The translations under genes were made by a program, and so were the position numbers. 64,000 nucleotides of DNA from positions 52,018 through 116,017 of the forward strand of contig JAQWMR010000017.1 of the NCBI GenBank assembly GCA_029246685.1, given 5' to 3'. A model generated the notes under the pieces. That model worked only from the letters and a program-made list of their open reading frames with translations, was not told where the DNA came from and ran no database searches. The stretch comes from Acidimicrobiales bacterium (GTDB lineage: Bacteria; Actinomycetota; Acidimicrobiia; Acidimicrobiales; Aldehydirespiratoraceae). Shown here in pieces: positions 17,604 through 26,686 of this stretch (within the stretch, counting starts at the first letter, position 1; each line of letters begins with the position of its first letter).

Positions 17604-19166
17604 TCAGCGCGGCCCCGGGCCCCGCTTGCTCTTCGGGCCCGACTGGCGGCTCTTCGGCTTGCCTCGGTTGTCGCCCGAGCGACCCTTCGGTCCGCCGCCC
17701 TTCCCCGGTGGCCGACCCTTCTGGTTCGAGCGCTTCTTCGCGGACTTCTTGGCCGTTGGCTTGCCCCCGCCCGGACGTGATCCGCCCGGCTTCGATCCGC
17801 CCGACTTTGATCCGCCCGACTTTGATCCGCCCTGCTTCGGGCCGCGGCGCTGGCTGCCACCCTGGCTGCCGCCCTTGCCTCCGCCTCCGCCTTGTCCTCC
17901 GCCCTGGCGGCTGCGTCCGCCGCCCTTGCGGGCGCGGGGCTTGCTCGATCGGCGGGTCTGCTGTCGATTCGGGCGGTCGTCGCGATCGCGAGACGGACGA
18001 TCATCAGGAATCCAGTCGTCAGCCTCGGGGATCTCGGGCAGCTCGCCGCCCTCGACCTCCGGCGGTCGGGTGATCTCTTGCGGGAGTTCGAGTCGCCGCT
18101 TCATGGCCTTGACGAGCTTGACCTGGCCGGGGTCGACGAAGCTGATGACCTTGCCGTGAGCGCCCGCGCGGGCGGTGCGGCCGCTGCGATGGACATAGGC
18201 CGAGTCCTCGTCGACCGGGTCGAAGTGGATCACGCATTCGACGCCGTCGACGTGGATTCCGCGTGCGGCAACGTCGGTGGCGACGAGCACGTGTGCTTTG
18301 CCGTTTGCGAAGTCGTTCAGGGCCCGGGTGCGCTGAGCCTGGGAGCGGTTGCCGTGAATGGCCGCGGCCTTCACGCCGACGCGGCCGAGTTGCTTAGCGA
18401 GCCGATCCGCGCCGTGCCGGGTTCGGGTGAAGACGATGGTCGGACCGAACGTGGCGATCACGGAGGCACACAGCGGCACCCGCTCGGTGCGGGGCAGCTC
18501 CCAGAAGTGATGCTCCATCGCCTTGAGGTCCGGTGAGGCCGGGCCGATCTCGTAGCGCTGGGGGTCGTCCTGGTAACGCGAGATCAGCTTGCCGACGTCG
18601 CCGTCGAGCGTTGCGGAATAGAGGATCGTCTGACGCTCTTCAGCCGTCTGGTCCAACAGCCGCTTCACGACCGGCATGAACCCCATATCGGCCATCCGGT
18701 CCGCTTCGTCGATCACGACGATCGAGGCCTCGCTGAGGTCGACGGAGCGACGGTCGATGAGGTCTTCGAGTCGACCAGGCGTCGCAACGAGTATGTCGAT
18801 GCCGTTTCGGAGCTTCTTGATCTGCGGTTCGAGTCCGACCCCGCCGTAGACCGCGAGGATTCGGCGGTCCATGGCGTCGGCGAGCGGCCGGAGGTCGGTG
18901 GCGATCTGTTGGGCGAGCTCACGGGTGGGGGCGAGGACGAGAGCGGTGGGGCGCCGAGAGCCGGCCTCGTCGACCGACACGATCAGAGGAATACCGAACG
19001 CCAGCGTTTTGCCGGACCCGGTGGGGGCGCGGCCGACTACATCGCGACCCGCGAGGAGGTCGGGAATCGTCGCCTCCTGCACAGGGAACGGCTGCCGGAT
19101 GCGCTGCCGATCGAGAATGGCGACGATCGCGTCTGGCACGCCGAGATCGGCGAAGGTGGGCGACAT
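17604..19166 (-). CDS. DEAD-box RNA helicase with Gly/Ser/Lys-rich C-terminal tail
   Basis: About 520 residues. The ATP-dependent RNA helicase core is complete: Q motif region PFPVQEATIPDLL, Walker A APTGSGKTLAF, PTRELAQQ, the DEAD box in VVIDEADRMADMGF, SATLDG, and the second-domain motif HRSGRTARAG near residue 345. After about residue 375 comes a 130-residue low-complexity tail with a repeated SGGSKSGGSK pattern and basic clusters, as in RhlE-type helicases that bind RNA nonspecifically or phase separate. Start at the ATG before SPTFADLGVPD (19166); a longer version from 19217 or 19232 is possible. A second DEAD helicase without such a tail lies at 52.8 kb. Confidence 0.9.
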   Translation of the reverse strand: MSPTFADLGVPDAIVAILDRQRIRQPFPVQEATIPDLLAGRDVVGRAPTGSGKTLAFGIPLIVSVDEAGSRRPTALVLAPTRELAQQIATDLRPLADAMDRRILAVYGGVGLEPQIKKLRNGIDILVATPGRLEDLIDRRSVDLSEASIVVIDEADRMADMGFMPVVKRLLDQTAEERQTILYSATLDGDVGKLISRYQDDPQRYEIGPASPDLKAMEHHFWELPRTERVPLCASVIATFGPTIVFTRTRHGADRLAKQLGRVGVKAAAIHGNRSQAQRTRALNDFANGKAHVLVATDVAARGIHVDGVECVIHFDPVDEDSAYVHRSGRTARAGAHGKVISFVDPGQVKLVKAMKRRLELPQEITRPPEVEGGELPEIPEADDWIPDDRPSRDRDDRPNRQQTRRSSKPRARKGGGRSRQGGGQGGGGGKGGSQGGSQRRGPKQGGSKSGGSKSGGSKPGGSRPGGGKPTAKKSAKKRSNQKGRPPGKGGGPKGRSGDNRGKPKSRQSGPKSKRGPGPR

Positions 19167-19232
19167 GACGAGGACGTTTCCGCAGCGGGATCGTCGTCGG
19201 CGGTGGCCGCCCGACATGTCCGGTGCGATCAC

Positions 19233-19857
19233 AGGCTATCGCCGCGCACGCGTTGTCACGGCGAGGGACGCACCCGGCCACCCTGTGGAGCCGACGAGCC
19301 GATGGTCGTGCTTTCGCCCCCGCACCGCTGAAGAACCGCACCCTGGTCGCTGGTCGCTGGTCGCTGGTGGCGGTGGCGGCGGCGGTTGGGTCACGGCAGG
19401 CGCATTCGTGAACGAGGCGCTCGTGGGCGGGGCCGGCGGCGCGGTCGGTGGCGCGAACCCCTTCGACGCCTGGACGGAGCCCGTGGGTGGTGGCGGCGCG
19501 ACTGCGGAAGGCGGCGGGCGCGGCACCATGGTCGCCGCAAACGGCGAGCGCGGCACAGGTGACGACGGCGCCGTATTCGGCGGGAGCGGCGGTGGTGGTG
19601 GCCTCTACGGAGAGGCTCGAGCGGCCGGGTACCGGTAGCCATACCGGGGGCGCTCCGAGACGGTCCACCGCTCGAGGAACCGTGAGGATCCCCGGGGGCG
19701 TGTCTGAGCTCACCGAGGGGCCGCAGTCGGGCCTCCGGGTATCACCGAAAACAGAACGATATGCGTGACTGGAGAACTCCTATCTCACTTGCCAGCGCTG
19801 ACCGCTAAACTCGGCACTAACGACAAAATCCCAGGTCAGAGAAGATTTTTCAACCAA
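19233..19857. other. Long intergenic stretch without a convincing gene
   Basis: Between the helicase and msrB. It holds a tandem repeat of CTGGTCG (19343-19370), a very GC-rich tract with many GGC/GGT steps, and then an abrupt change to clearly lower GC from about 19740 to 19857. Several frames are open across it, but none shows a start signal or a recognisable domain; proline- or glycine-rich translations follow from base composition. Confidence 0.5.
19343..19370 (+). repeat. 7-bp tandem repeat (CTGGTCG)
   Basis: Three exact copies of CTGGTCG and a fourth with one change (CTGGTGG), running into a GGC-rich tract. Not in a gene. Confidence 0.8.
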
Positions 19858-20280
19858 TCACGAGCCTTCTGCGATCTCGTCCCGGTCGAGGCGCATGGCG
19901 GCGCTGTTCATGCAGTAGCGCTGACCGCTGGGGCCCGGCCCATCGGGGAACCGATGGCCGAGATGGGCGCCACAGTTGGCGCACACGGCTTCCTCTCGAA
20001 CCATGCCGTGACTGCTGTCCGTGTGGATCTCGACGACATCCTCACCGACCGTGTCGAAGAAACTCGGCCATCCGGTGCCGGACTCGAACTTGGTGTCGCT
20101 CATGAACAGCGCGGTGTCGCACACGACGCAGCGATAGGTGCCGTCGTCGTGGCAGTCCCAGTACTCGCCGGTGAACGCCCGTTCGGTGCCGGCCTGTTGG
20201 GTGACGGTGTACTGGGCTGGGGTGAGGCGGTCGCGCAGCTGGTCGTCCGTCTCGCCGGTGGGGAGGGTGGTTTCGCTCAT
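19858..20280 (-). CDS. msrB: Peptide-methionine (R)-S-oxide reductase MsrB
   Basis: 140-residue repair enzyme that reduces methionine-R-sulfoxide. It has the two zinc CxxC pairs (CVVCDTALF near residue 50 and [10 protein letters not shown] near residue 98), the substrate motif SGTGWPSF and the catalytic cysteine in [12 protein letters not shown] near the C-terminus. Length is typical for a single-domain cytosolic MsrB. The ATG at 20280 is preceded by a strong AAGGAG ribosome site; the longer in-frame extension to 20319 is rejected for that reason. It diverges from recA. Confidence 0.95.
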   Translation of the reverse strand: MSETTLPTGETDDQLRDRLTPAQYTVTQQAGTERAFTGEYWDCHDDGTYRCVVCDTALFMSDTKFESGTGWPSFFDTVGEDVVEIHTDSSHGMVREEAVCANCGAHLGHRFPDGPGPSGQRYCMNSAAMRLDRDEIAEGS

Positions 20281-20368
20281 TGATCGCTCCTTGCGGATCT
20301 CGTCTGCACCGTAGAACACGGTGAGTGCGCTGTTTGGTCCCGGTCAGAAAAGATATCTGTTCGGGTCC

Positions 20369-20397
20369 TTGACCGAACAGCTGTTCGCAATTACGTT
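20369..20397 (+). promoter_or_regulatory. recA promoter with LexA/SOS box between -35 and -10
   Basis: TTGACC at 20369-20374 is a good -35 and TACGTT at 20392-20397 a plausible -10, 17 bases apart. Between them lies the palindrome GAACAGCTGTTC (20375-20386), a perfect actinobacterial SOS box, so bound LexA would block polymerase directly. The leader to the recA GTG is about 120 bases. Confidence 0.8.
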
Positions 20398-20525
20398 GCT
20401 GTCATTCGTTCTGGACCGCCGGTGGGTGTCACACCCCCTCCGTAGGTTCGAGCCCAACAACCCACACCCCCCCAAAAAAACGCAGATCCATCACCTACGG
20501 ATGGATCAGAACTCAAGGAGACACA

Positions 20526-21599
<1,074 letters not shown>

Positions 21600-21690
21600 T
21601 CGACGCGAGACAGACGACGATCCGGGCAATTCCCCCGCCTGGACGTGCGAGAGTTGGTCGCCCTCCCCGGCGGCCCACTCGTGCTTTTTC

Positions 21691-21791
21691 GGCCATGCGG
21701 CCGGACCCCGGCCATCGGTGGGAGCTGCTCGACCATCGGTGGGTCCTGCTCGGACACGTCGGCCATGGGGCCGACCCCGACCATCGGTGGG
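21691..21791 (+). repeat. Imperfect 32-bp direct repeat downstream of recA
   Basis: GGCCATGCGGCCGGACCCC with GCCATCGGTGGG (21691-21722) recurs as GGCCATGGGGCCGACCCC with GACCATCGGTGGG (21761-21791), and a lone ACCATCGGTGGG lies between them at 21732-21743. It fills most of the gap between recA and the next convergent gene. No gene is seen here. Confidence 0.7.
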
Positions 21792-21793
21792 TT

Positions 21794-22195
21794 CTAGTCC
21801 AGGGTGACGATGACGCCGCCCTCTTCTTCCTCGGTGCCCCGGCCGAACAATCCACGGACCCTGCCGACCACCTGGACCATCGTCATCTGAAAGCCGTACT
21901 TCGCCTTGGTGGCGGCCATCACCGGCTCGAATTCGGCGCCCGTCACGAGCCGAGCGGTGCCGGTCACCGTCGGCGCGCCGTCGGTCACCTTTCCCCTCAT
22001 GGTGCTCGGCGCCAACTCGACCTTCGGGGTGTTGCGAATCCGCTTCGCCTTCCAGGAATCGAGGTCGGTCGTGAAGCCAACGACCCCATCGTCGAGGGCG
22101 ACGATCCAGACAGGCGACTCCTTGCGGCGGCCGTCCTTGGTGAAGGTGGTGAGGCGGACGTACTTCTCATCGGCGATCGCGTTCATGCGCGCCAC
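21794..22195 (-). CDS. PPOX-class split-barrel protein (F420- or FMN-binding), copy 1
   Basis: 133 residues of the pyridoxamine-phosphate-oxidase-like split barrel family: KYVRLTTFTKDGRRKESPVWIV is the N-terminal strand pair, and SWKAKRIRNTPKVELAP the cofactor-edge motif common in F420-dependent actinobacterial oxidoreductases. Substrate unknown. Two ATG codons (22195, 22186) are possible; alignment with its neighbour favours MNAI at 22186. It is a tandem paralogue of the next gene (same motifs, about half of residues identical by eye). Confidence 0.8.
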   Translation of the reverse strand: MARMNAIADEKYVRLTTFTKDGRRKESPVWIVALDDGVVGFTTDLDSWKAKRIRNTPKVELAPSTMRGKVTDGAPTVTGTARLVTGAEFEPVMAATKAKYGFQMTMVQVVGRVRGLFGRGTEEEEGGVIVTLD

Positions 22196-22230
22196 GCTAA
22201 CGCCGAGCCCGGGCAGGGCGGCCGGGGGCG

Positions 22231-22626
22231 CTAGTCGCTCAGCGTGATGACGATGCCCACGCCGGGGTCGCCCTTGTCGCGCTTGACGCGTCGGCTGACC
22301 TTCGACATCAGATCCATGATCCGGTACTGCACGCCGTACTTCGATTTCACGGCGGCCGCGACCGAATCGTAGGCATCGCCCTTTACCACGGCGGCCGTGC
22401 CGGTCAGCGTGGTGGCCCCGTCCTCGACCTTCCCCTTCATGTTGCTCGGGACGATCTCCACGGCTGGCGTGTTGTTGATGCGCTTGACCTTCCAGGTGTC
22501 GTCGTCCGTCGTGAAGCCCACGGTGCTGTCGCCGAGGTCGGCGATCCAGACGGGTGACTCCTTGCGACGGCCGTCCTTGGTGAAGGTGGTCAGGCAGACG
22601 TACTTCTCATCAGAGATGGCGTTTAT
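22231..22626 (-). CDS. PPOX-class split-barrel protein, copy 2, with an ATA where the start should be
   Basis: Tandem paralogue of copy 1 (KYVCLTTFTKDGRRKESPVWIADLG, TWKVKRINNTPAVEIVP). The frame that matches copy 1 from its first residue begins with ATA-AAC-GCC-ATC, where copy 1 has ATG-AAC-GCG-ATC. No ATG, GTG or TTG occurs between this ATA and the in-frame TGA upstream. Either ATA is used as a rare start, or the gene is silenced; the next in-frame standard start (22521) would delete the first strands. The end YRIMDLMSKVSRRVKRDKG is specific to this copy. Confidence 0.65.
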   Translation of the reverse strand: MNAISDEKYVCLTTFTKDGRRKESPVWIADLGDSTVGFTTDDDTWKVKRINNTPAVEIVPSNMKGKVEDGATTLTGTAAVVKGDAYDSVAAAVKSKYGVQYRIMDLMSKVSRRVKRDKGDPGVGIVITLSD

Positions 22627-22666
22627 GACGGAAGAGTAGCGAGCGGGTGTGAATCAGGGCGCACGG

Positions 22667-22672
22667 TACCCT
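22667..22672 (+). promoter_or_regulatory. -10 box for miaB
   Basis: TACCCT seven bases before the GTG at 22680; leaderless-type spacing. Confidence 0.5.
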
Positions 22673-22679
22673 TGCCGTC

Positions 22680-24134
22680 GTGGCCAAGTCGTATGTGATC
22701 CGGACCTACGGGTGCCAGATGAACGAGCACGATTCCGAGCGGATCTCGGGGCTGCTCGAAGCCGACGGCATGACCCGTGTCGACGATGAAGCCGACGCCG
22801 ATGTCGTCGTCCTCAACACCTGCTGCATTCGTGAGAACGCGGACAACAAGCTCTACGGCGCCCTCGGGAACCTGAAGGCACTGAAAGACCAGAACTCCGA
22901 TCTGCAGATCGCCGTTGCCGGTTGCTTGGCCCAGAAGGACCGCGAGCTCATTACGGAGCGCGCCGGCCATGTCGACGTCGTTTTCGGCACTCACAACGTC
23001 GATCGGGCGCTTGAGCTCCTCGACCACGCGGCCGAGCACGGGCCCATCGTCGAGATCCTGGAAGCAACTGCCCGCGAGGACGCTGAGCGGTTCCCATCCG
23101 CGCTGCCCACTCGTCGAGAGGTGGATCATGCCAGCTGGGTCACAATTCAGCTCGGCTGCGACAACACGTGTGCCTTCTGCATCGTCCCGTCGGTTCGGGG
23201 ACCCGAGGTGAGTCGGCCCTTCGGTGATCTCGTGTCCGAAGTGGAGACGCTTGCCGCCGACGGCGTCAGCGAGATCACGCTGCTCGGCCAGAACGTGAAC
23301 AGCTACGGGCGCGATCTCGCCCTCGCCCGCCGCAGCGACGCCGCTCCGGACGACGGGCACTGGTGTGGCGAGCGCTGGCTCGACGATCGTCGGGCTCGGC
23401 CCCTCTTCGCCGATCTCATTCGAGCCGCAGGTGCGGTCGACGGCATCCATCGAGTCCGATTCACGAGCCCCCACCCCAAGGACATGCGGACCGACGTGTT
23501 CGAGGCGATGGCGGAGACGCCGCAAGCCTGCGAACACCTTCACTTCCCGCTCCAATCAGGCAGCGATGCGATTCTCGCCGCGATGCACCGCGGGTACACG
23601 GGCGAGCGCTACCTGGAGAAGCTCGAGGAGGCCCGGACCACGATCCCCGGCCTTTCGGTGACGACGGACATCATCGTCGGCTTCCCCGGCGAAACGGACG
23701 AAGACTTCGAACGCACGCTCGAGGTCGCCGCCGCGGCGGAGTTCGACAGTGCGTTCACCTTCATCTTCTCGCCCCGTCCGGGCACTGAAGCCGCCGAGAT
23801 GCAGGACTCGTTCGTCGATCACGCGGTTGCCGTGGAGCGCTATGAGCGCCTTCGCGTCGTGATCGAGCGCTCCGGCCGGGCAGCCAACCAGCGGCGCATC
23901 GGCGTGATCGAGGAGGTGACGGTGGAGGGCCCGTCGAAGAAGGACCCGTCGGTACTCACCGGGCGCACCCGACGAAACACCCTCGTCCACTTCGCATCGC
24001 CGACACCCCTGCGGCCGGGCACCTACGCCACGGTCGAGGTCGTGGAGGCATCCATGAACCATCTGTTGGGTGAGCTGGTCGAGGTCACCCACGCGGCTCG
24101 GCACCGCACGCGAATCCCGGTCGTTGCCGGCTGA
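22680..24134 (+). CDS. miaB: tRNA-2-methylthio-N6-dimethylallyladenosine synthase MiaB
   Basis: 484-residue radical-SAM methylthiotransferase acting on i6A37 of tRNAs that read U-starting codons. It has the N-terminal cluster cysteines (TYGCQMNEHDSE, NTCCIREN, AGCLAQ), the radical-SAM motif CDNTCAFC near residue 160 followed by IVPSVRG, and a TRAM domain at the C-terminus. MiaA, which supplies its substrate modification, is encoded two genes later. Starts at GTG behind a leaderless-type -10. Confidence 0.96.
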   Translation: MAKSYVIRTYGCQMNEHDSERISGLLEADGMTRVDDEADADVVVLNTCCIRENADNKLYGALGNLKALKDQNSDLQIAVAGCLAQKDRELITERAGHVDVVFGTHNVDRALELLDHAAEHGPIVEILEATAREDAERFPSALPTRREVDHASWVTIQLGCDNTCAFCIVPSVRGPEVSRPFGDLVSEVETLAADGVSEITLLGQNVNSYGRDLALARRSDAAPDDGHWCGERWLDDRRARPLFADLIRAAGAVDGIHRVRFTSPHPKDMRTDVFEAMAETPQACEHLHFPLQSGSDAILAAMHRGYTGERYLEKLEEARTTIPGLSVTTDIIVGFPGETDEDFERTLEVAAAAEFDSAFTFIFSPRPGTEAAEMQDSFVDHAVAVERYERLRVVIERSGRAANQRRIGVIEEVTVEGPSKKDPSVLTGRTRRNTLVHFASPTPLRPGTYATVEVVEASMNHLLGELVEVTHAARHRTRIPVVAG

Positions 24135-24136
24135 AC

Positions 24137-24925
24137 ATGCCGTTGGACTATCCGCGCGCGTACGGGCCGGGCGTGCGCGAAGTGCTCGGCGACGATGTGT
24201 TGCAGGAGGTGGCTGTCGACGACGGTGTCGCTCTCCTCCGCCCGCAGATTCCTGGCCGTTCGCTGCTCGTTCTGCATCAGCGGCCGCCTGACATCGTGGC
24301 GACGCTCGATGAGGCGGATCGACTGAGCTGGCTCGCTGGCCGAGCAGGTGCGCCGGGCGTGGTCGCCGCCGGGCGTGCTGATGAGGGCGATGAGGCCGTC
24401 GTGTTGCGCCTCGGACACGACTCGATGTCCGCCGGCGTCGGCCTCCCTGTCGGACCCGAGATGTTCATCGAGGCGGTCGCTGCGGCGCTGCGAGCCGTGC
24501 ATGAGTTGCCGGTGGAGAGGTGCCCGTTCGATGCGTCCGGCGATCGCCTTCACCAGCTCGCGGCGCAGCGCGTGGCCGATGGATTGGTCGCGGTTGCCGC
24601 CGATGGTGCCTACGTCGGCCGCGAGCCGGCCGACCTCCTGGCAGTCCTTGCAGATCTGGTGTCTCCGGATACGGAGGCGGTCTTCATCCATGCCGGGCTG
24701 CGAGGCGACCGGGTCTGGATGGGACCGGACGGGACCGTTGCGTTCACCGGTTGGCGACGCGCCGGCGTGGGTGACCATCACGTCGACCTCGCTGCCGCTG
24801 CAGCATTGGCGGGCGAGTTGTACGGGCCCGCGGTGGTGGCGCCGATGCTCGATGCGTACGGACTCGACCGGGTCGACCTTGCTCGACTCGACGCCGCGCA
24901 GTTGCTCGTGCACCTTCTGTCATGA
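24137..24925 (+). CDS. APH(3')-like pseudokinase between miaB and miaA
   Basis: 262 residues. The middle and end follow the aminoglycoside 3'-phosphotransferase layout: ALRAVHELPVERCPFDASGDR matches the LHxLPVxxCPFD element, LAAQRVADGLV and REPADLLAVLADL the helix before the active site, and RRAGVGDHHVDLAAAAALAGELYG the region after the metal-binding motif. But the Brenner motif HGDxxxxN reads HAGLRGDR, losing the catalytic aspartate and the asparagine, and the DxG metal aspartate is also missing (FTGWRRAG). The N-lobe nucleotide-binding glycine loop is not clear either. So it is probably catalytically dead, yet kept intact between two tRNA-modification genes, two bases after the miaB stop and overlapping miaA. 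Its role is unknown. Confidence 0.72.
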   Translation: MPLDYPRAYGPGVREVLGDDVLQEVAVDDGVALLRPQIPGRSLLVLHQRPPDIVATLDEADRLSWLAGRAGAPGVVAAGRADEGDEAVVLRLGHDSMSAGVGLPVGPEMFIEAVAAALRAVHELPVERCPFDASGDRLHQLAAQRVADGLVAVAADGAYVGREPADLLAVLADLVSPDTEAVFIHAGLRGDRVWMGPDGTVAFTGWRRAGVGDHHVDLAAAAALAGELYGPAVVAPMLDAYGLDRVDLARLDAAQLLVHLLS

Positions 24926-25845
24926 GCAGAGAGCGCGCAGACCTGCCGCTGGTCATTCTGGGCGCCACGGCCTCGGGGAAGTCGTCTCTCGCACTCTCGA
25001 TCGCGGCCATCCTCAGCGATGTCGAGCTCGTTTCGATCGATTCGATGCAGGTGTATCGGGGGATGGACATCGGGACGGCCACGCCAACCGCAGCGGAGCA
25101 GGCTGCGGTTCGCCACCATCTGATCGACCTCGTGGACGCCAGTGAGGACTTCGCCGTCGGCACCTTTCAAGACGCGGCTCGGTCCGCCATGGCGGACATC
25201 CGATCGAGGGGCTGCACGCCGGTGCTCGTTGGTGGAACCGGCCTCTACCTCCGAGCGGTCATCGATGATCTCGAACTGCCGGGGCGCTTCCCCGAGGTGG
25301 CGGCGGAGCTCGATGCAGAGCCGGACACGCGCGCGCTCCACGAGCGTCTCCTGGTGCTGGATCCTGTGGCGGCGGGCCGGATGGAGCCCACGAACAGGCG
25401 CCGTGTGTTGCGGGCGCTCGAGGTCACCGTGGGGAGCGGCCGGGCGTTCTCGTCCTACGGACCAGGACTTGAGCAGTACGAACCGGCGCCGTTCGTGCAG
25501 GTCTCGTTGCGCTGGCCGCGAGAGACCATCAACGAACGCATCGAGGCCCGCTACGCACGTCAGCTCGACGAGGGATTCCTGGCGGAGGTCGAACAGCTTG
25601 CGGCTCTCGGTCCCGGCCGCACGGCCGCCCAGGCCCTCGGCTATCGAGAGCTCCTTCGTCACGTCGCCGGTGAGTGCAGCCTCGACGAAGCGATCGACCA
25701 GGCGATTCTTCGCACCCGCCGTTTCGCCCGTCGCCAGGAGCGCTGGTTCCGGCGCGACCCTCGGATCACATGGCTCGACATGCCCGTCGACGCAGACGCC
25801 GTGATCGCCCGCTGGGACACAGAACGCGGTTTACGCGGGGCATGA
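24922..25845 (+). CDS. miaA: tRNA dimethylallyltransferase MiaA
   Basis: 307 residues. Transfers the dimethylallyl group to A37 of tRNAs, the step before MiaB. P-loop LGATASGKSSLAL near residue 13, DSMQVYRGMDIGTATP near residue 40, GGTGLYLRAVIDDL near residue 104 and the C-terminal QALGYRELLRHVAGE region are all present. The ATG overlaps the preceding stop (ATGA), so expression of MiaA is coupled to the pseudokinase. Confidence 0.95.
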   Translation: MSRERADLPLVILGATASGKSSLALSIAAILSDVELVSIDSMQVYRGMDIGTATPTAAEQAAVRHHLIDLVDASEDFAVGTFQDAARSAMADIRSRGCTPVLVGGTGLYLRAVIDDLELPGRFPEVAAELDAEPDTRALHERLLVLDPVAAGRMEPTNRRRVLRALEVTVGSGRAFSSYGPGLEQYEPAPFVQVSLRWPRETINERIEARYARQLDEGFLAEVEQLAALGPGRTAAQALGYRELLRHVAGECSLDEAIDQAILRTRRFARRQERWFRRDPRITWLDMPVDADAVIARWDTERGLRGA

Positions 25846-25859
25846 CGCTGCAGACCTGC

Positions 25860-25865
25860 GACAAT
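25860..25865 (+). promoter_or_regulatory. -10-like box for dapF
   Basis: GACAAT, eight bases before the ATG at 25874. Less canonical than the TANNNT boxes elsewhere. Confidence 0.4.
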
Positions 25866-25873
25866 GGAGGGCC

Positions 25874-26686
25874 ATGGCCGTCCGCTACTCGAAGCACCAC
25901 GGACTGGGCAACGACTTCCTCGTGACCCTCACGGACAGCCTGCCCCTCGACGCGGGCGACCGGGCGATCTCGTTGTGCGACCGGACGACCGGCATCGGCG
26001 CGGATGGCCTGATCTTCGGGCTCCAGGGGCTGGACGGCTCGATGGGGATGCGGCTCTTGAACTCCGATGGCAGTCCGGCCGAGCTCAGCGGAAACGGGCT
26101 GCGCTGCTTCGCGCAGGCTGTGGCGCGTCATCGCGGTGTTCCCCACCTCGAGATCGACGTCGACACCCCGGCCGGAGTCCGGCACTGCTCCGTCCACGCC
26201 ACGCCGGATCGCAACACGATCGTCGCGACAGTCGACATGGGCGTCGTCTGCCCCGGGCCCGATCCTGATGTCGACGATCTCATCGCCCATGTCGGAGATG
26301 CCGTGCGGATGGTGAAGCGCTGGGAGACCGGCGACATCGGCAACCCCCACGTCATCTGCGAAGTGGATGATCCCAGCGAGGTCGATCTGCTCGTCGCCGG
26401 CCCCGCGATCGAGTCGCACTTCGAGGACGGCGCCAATGTCCACTTCGTTGCCGTGACCGGCCTGAACGAACTGAGCGTTCGAGTCTGGGAACGCGGCGCC
26501 GGCGTGACCAACGCGTGCGGCACGGGGGCGACTGTCTCGGCCCAGTTGTTCCACAACTGGGATCTCGTGGGCCCGAAGGTCGTCGTGCGTATGCCCGGCG
26601 GCGACGCGCTCGTCGATCTGCAGGGGCCCGTGACCCTCACCGGTCCGGCGACGCACATCGCCGACATCGAGGTACCCGATGCATGA
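25874..26686 (+). CDS. dapF: Diaminopimelate epimerase DapF
   Basis: 270 residues, converting LL- to meso-diaminopimelate for peptidoglycan and lysine. Both active-site cysteines are in their motifs: ELSGNGLRCFAQA near residue 78 and TNACGTGATVSAQ near residue 217. N-terminal KHHGLGNDFLV is typical. It is followed, with an eight-base overlap, by hflX, and is part of the 22.7-31.8 kb run of tRNA-modification and DAP genes. Confidence 0.96.
   Translation: MAVRYSKHHGLGNDFLVTLTDSLPLDAGDRAISLCDRTTGIGADGLIFGLQGLDGSMGMRLLNSDGSPAELSGNGLRCFAQAVARHRGVPHLEIDVDTPAGVRHCSVHATPDRNTIVATVDMGVVCPGPDPDVDDLIAHVGDAVRMVKRWETGDIGNPHVICEVDDPSEVDLLVAGPAIESHFEDGANVHFVAVTGLNELSVRVWERGAGVTNACGTGATVSAQLFHNWDLVGPKVVVRMPGGDALVDLQGPVTLTGPATHIADIEVPDA

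Noticed and set aside
19391..19642. Small arginine-rich protein on the minus strand
   Set aside because: Composition follows from the GC-rich repeat tract; no start signal and no resemblance to a known family.
24137..24925. Aminoglycoside resistance gene
   Set aside because: Catalytic aspartate and metal aspartate are missing, so no phosphotransfer is expected.
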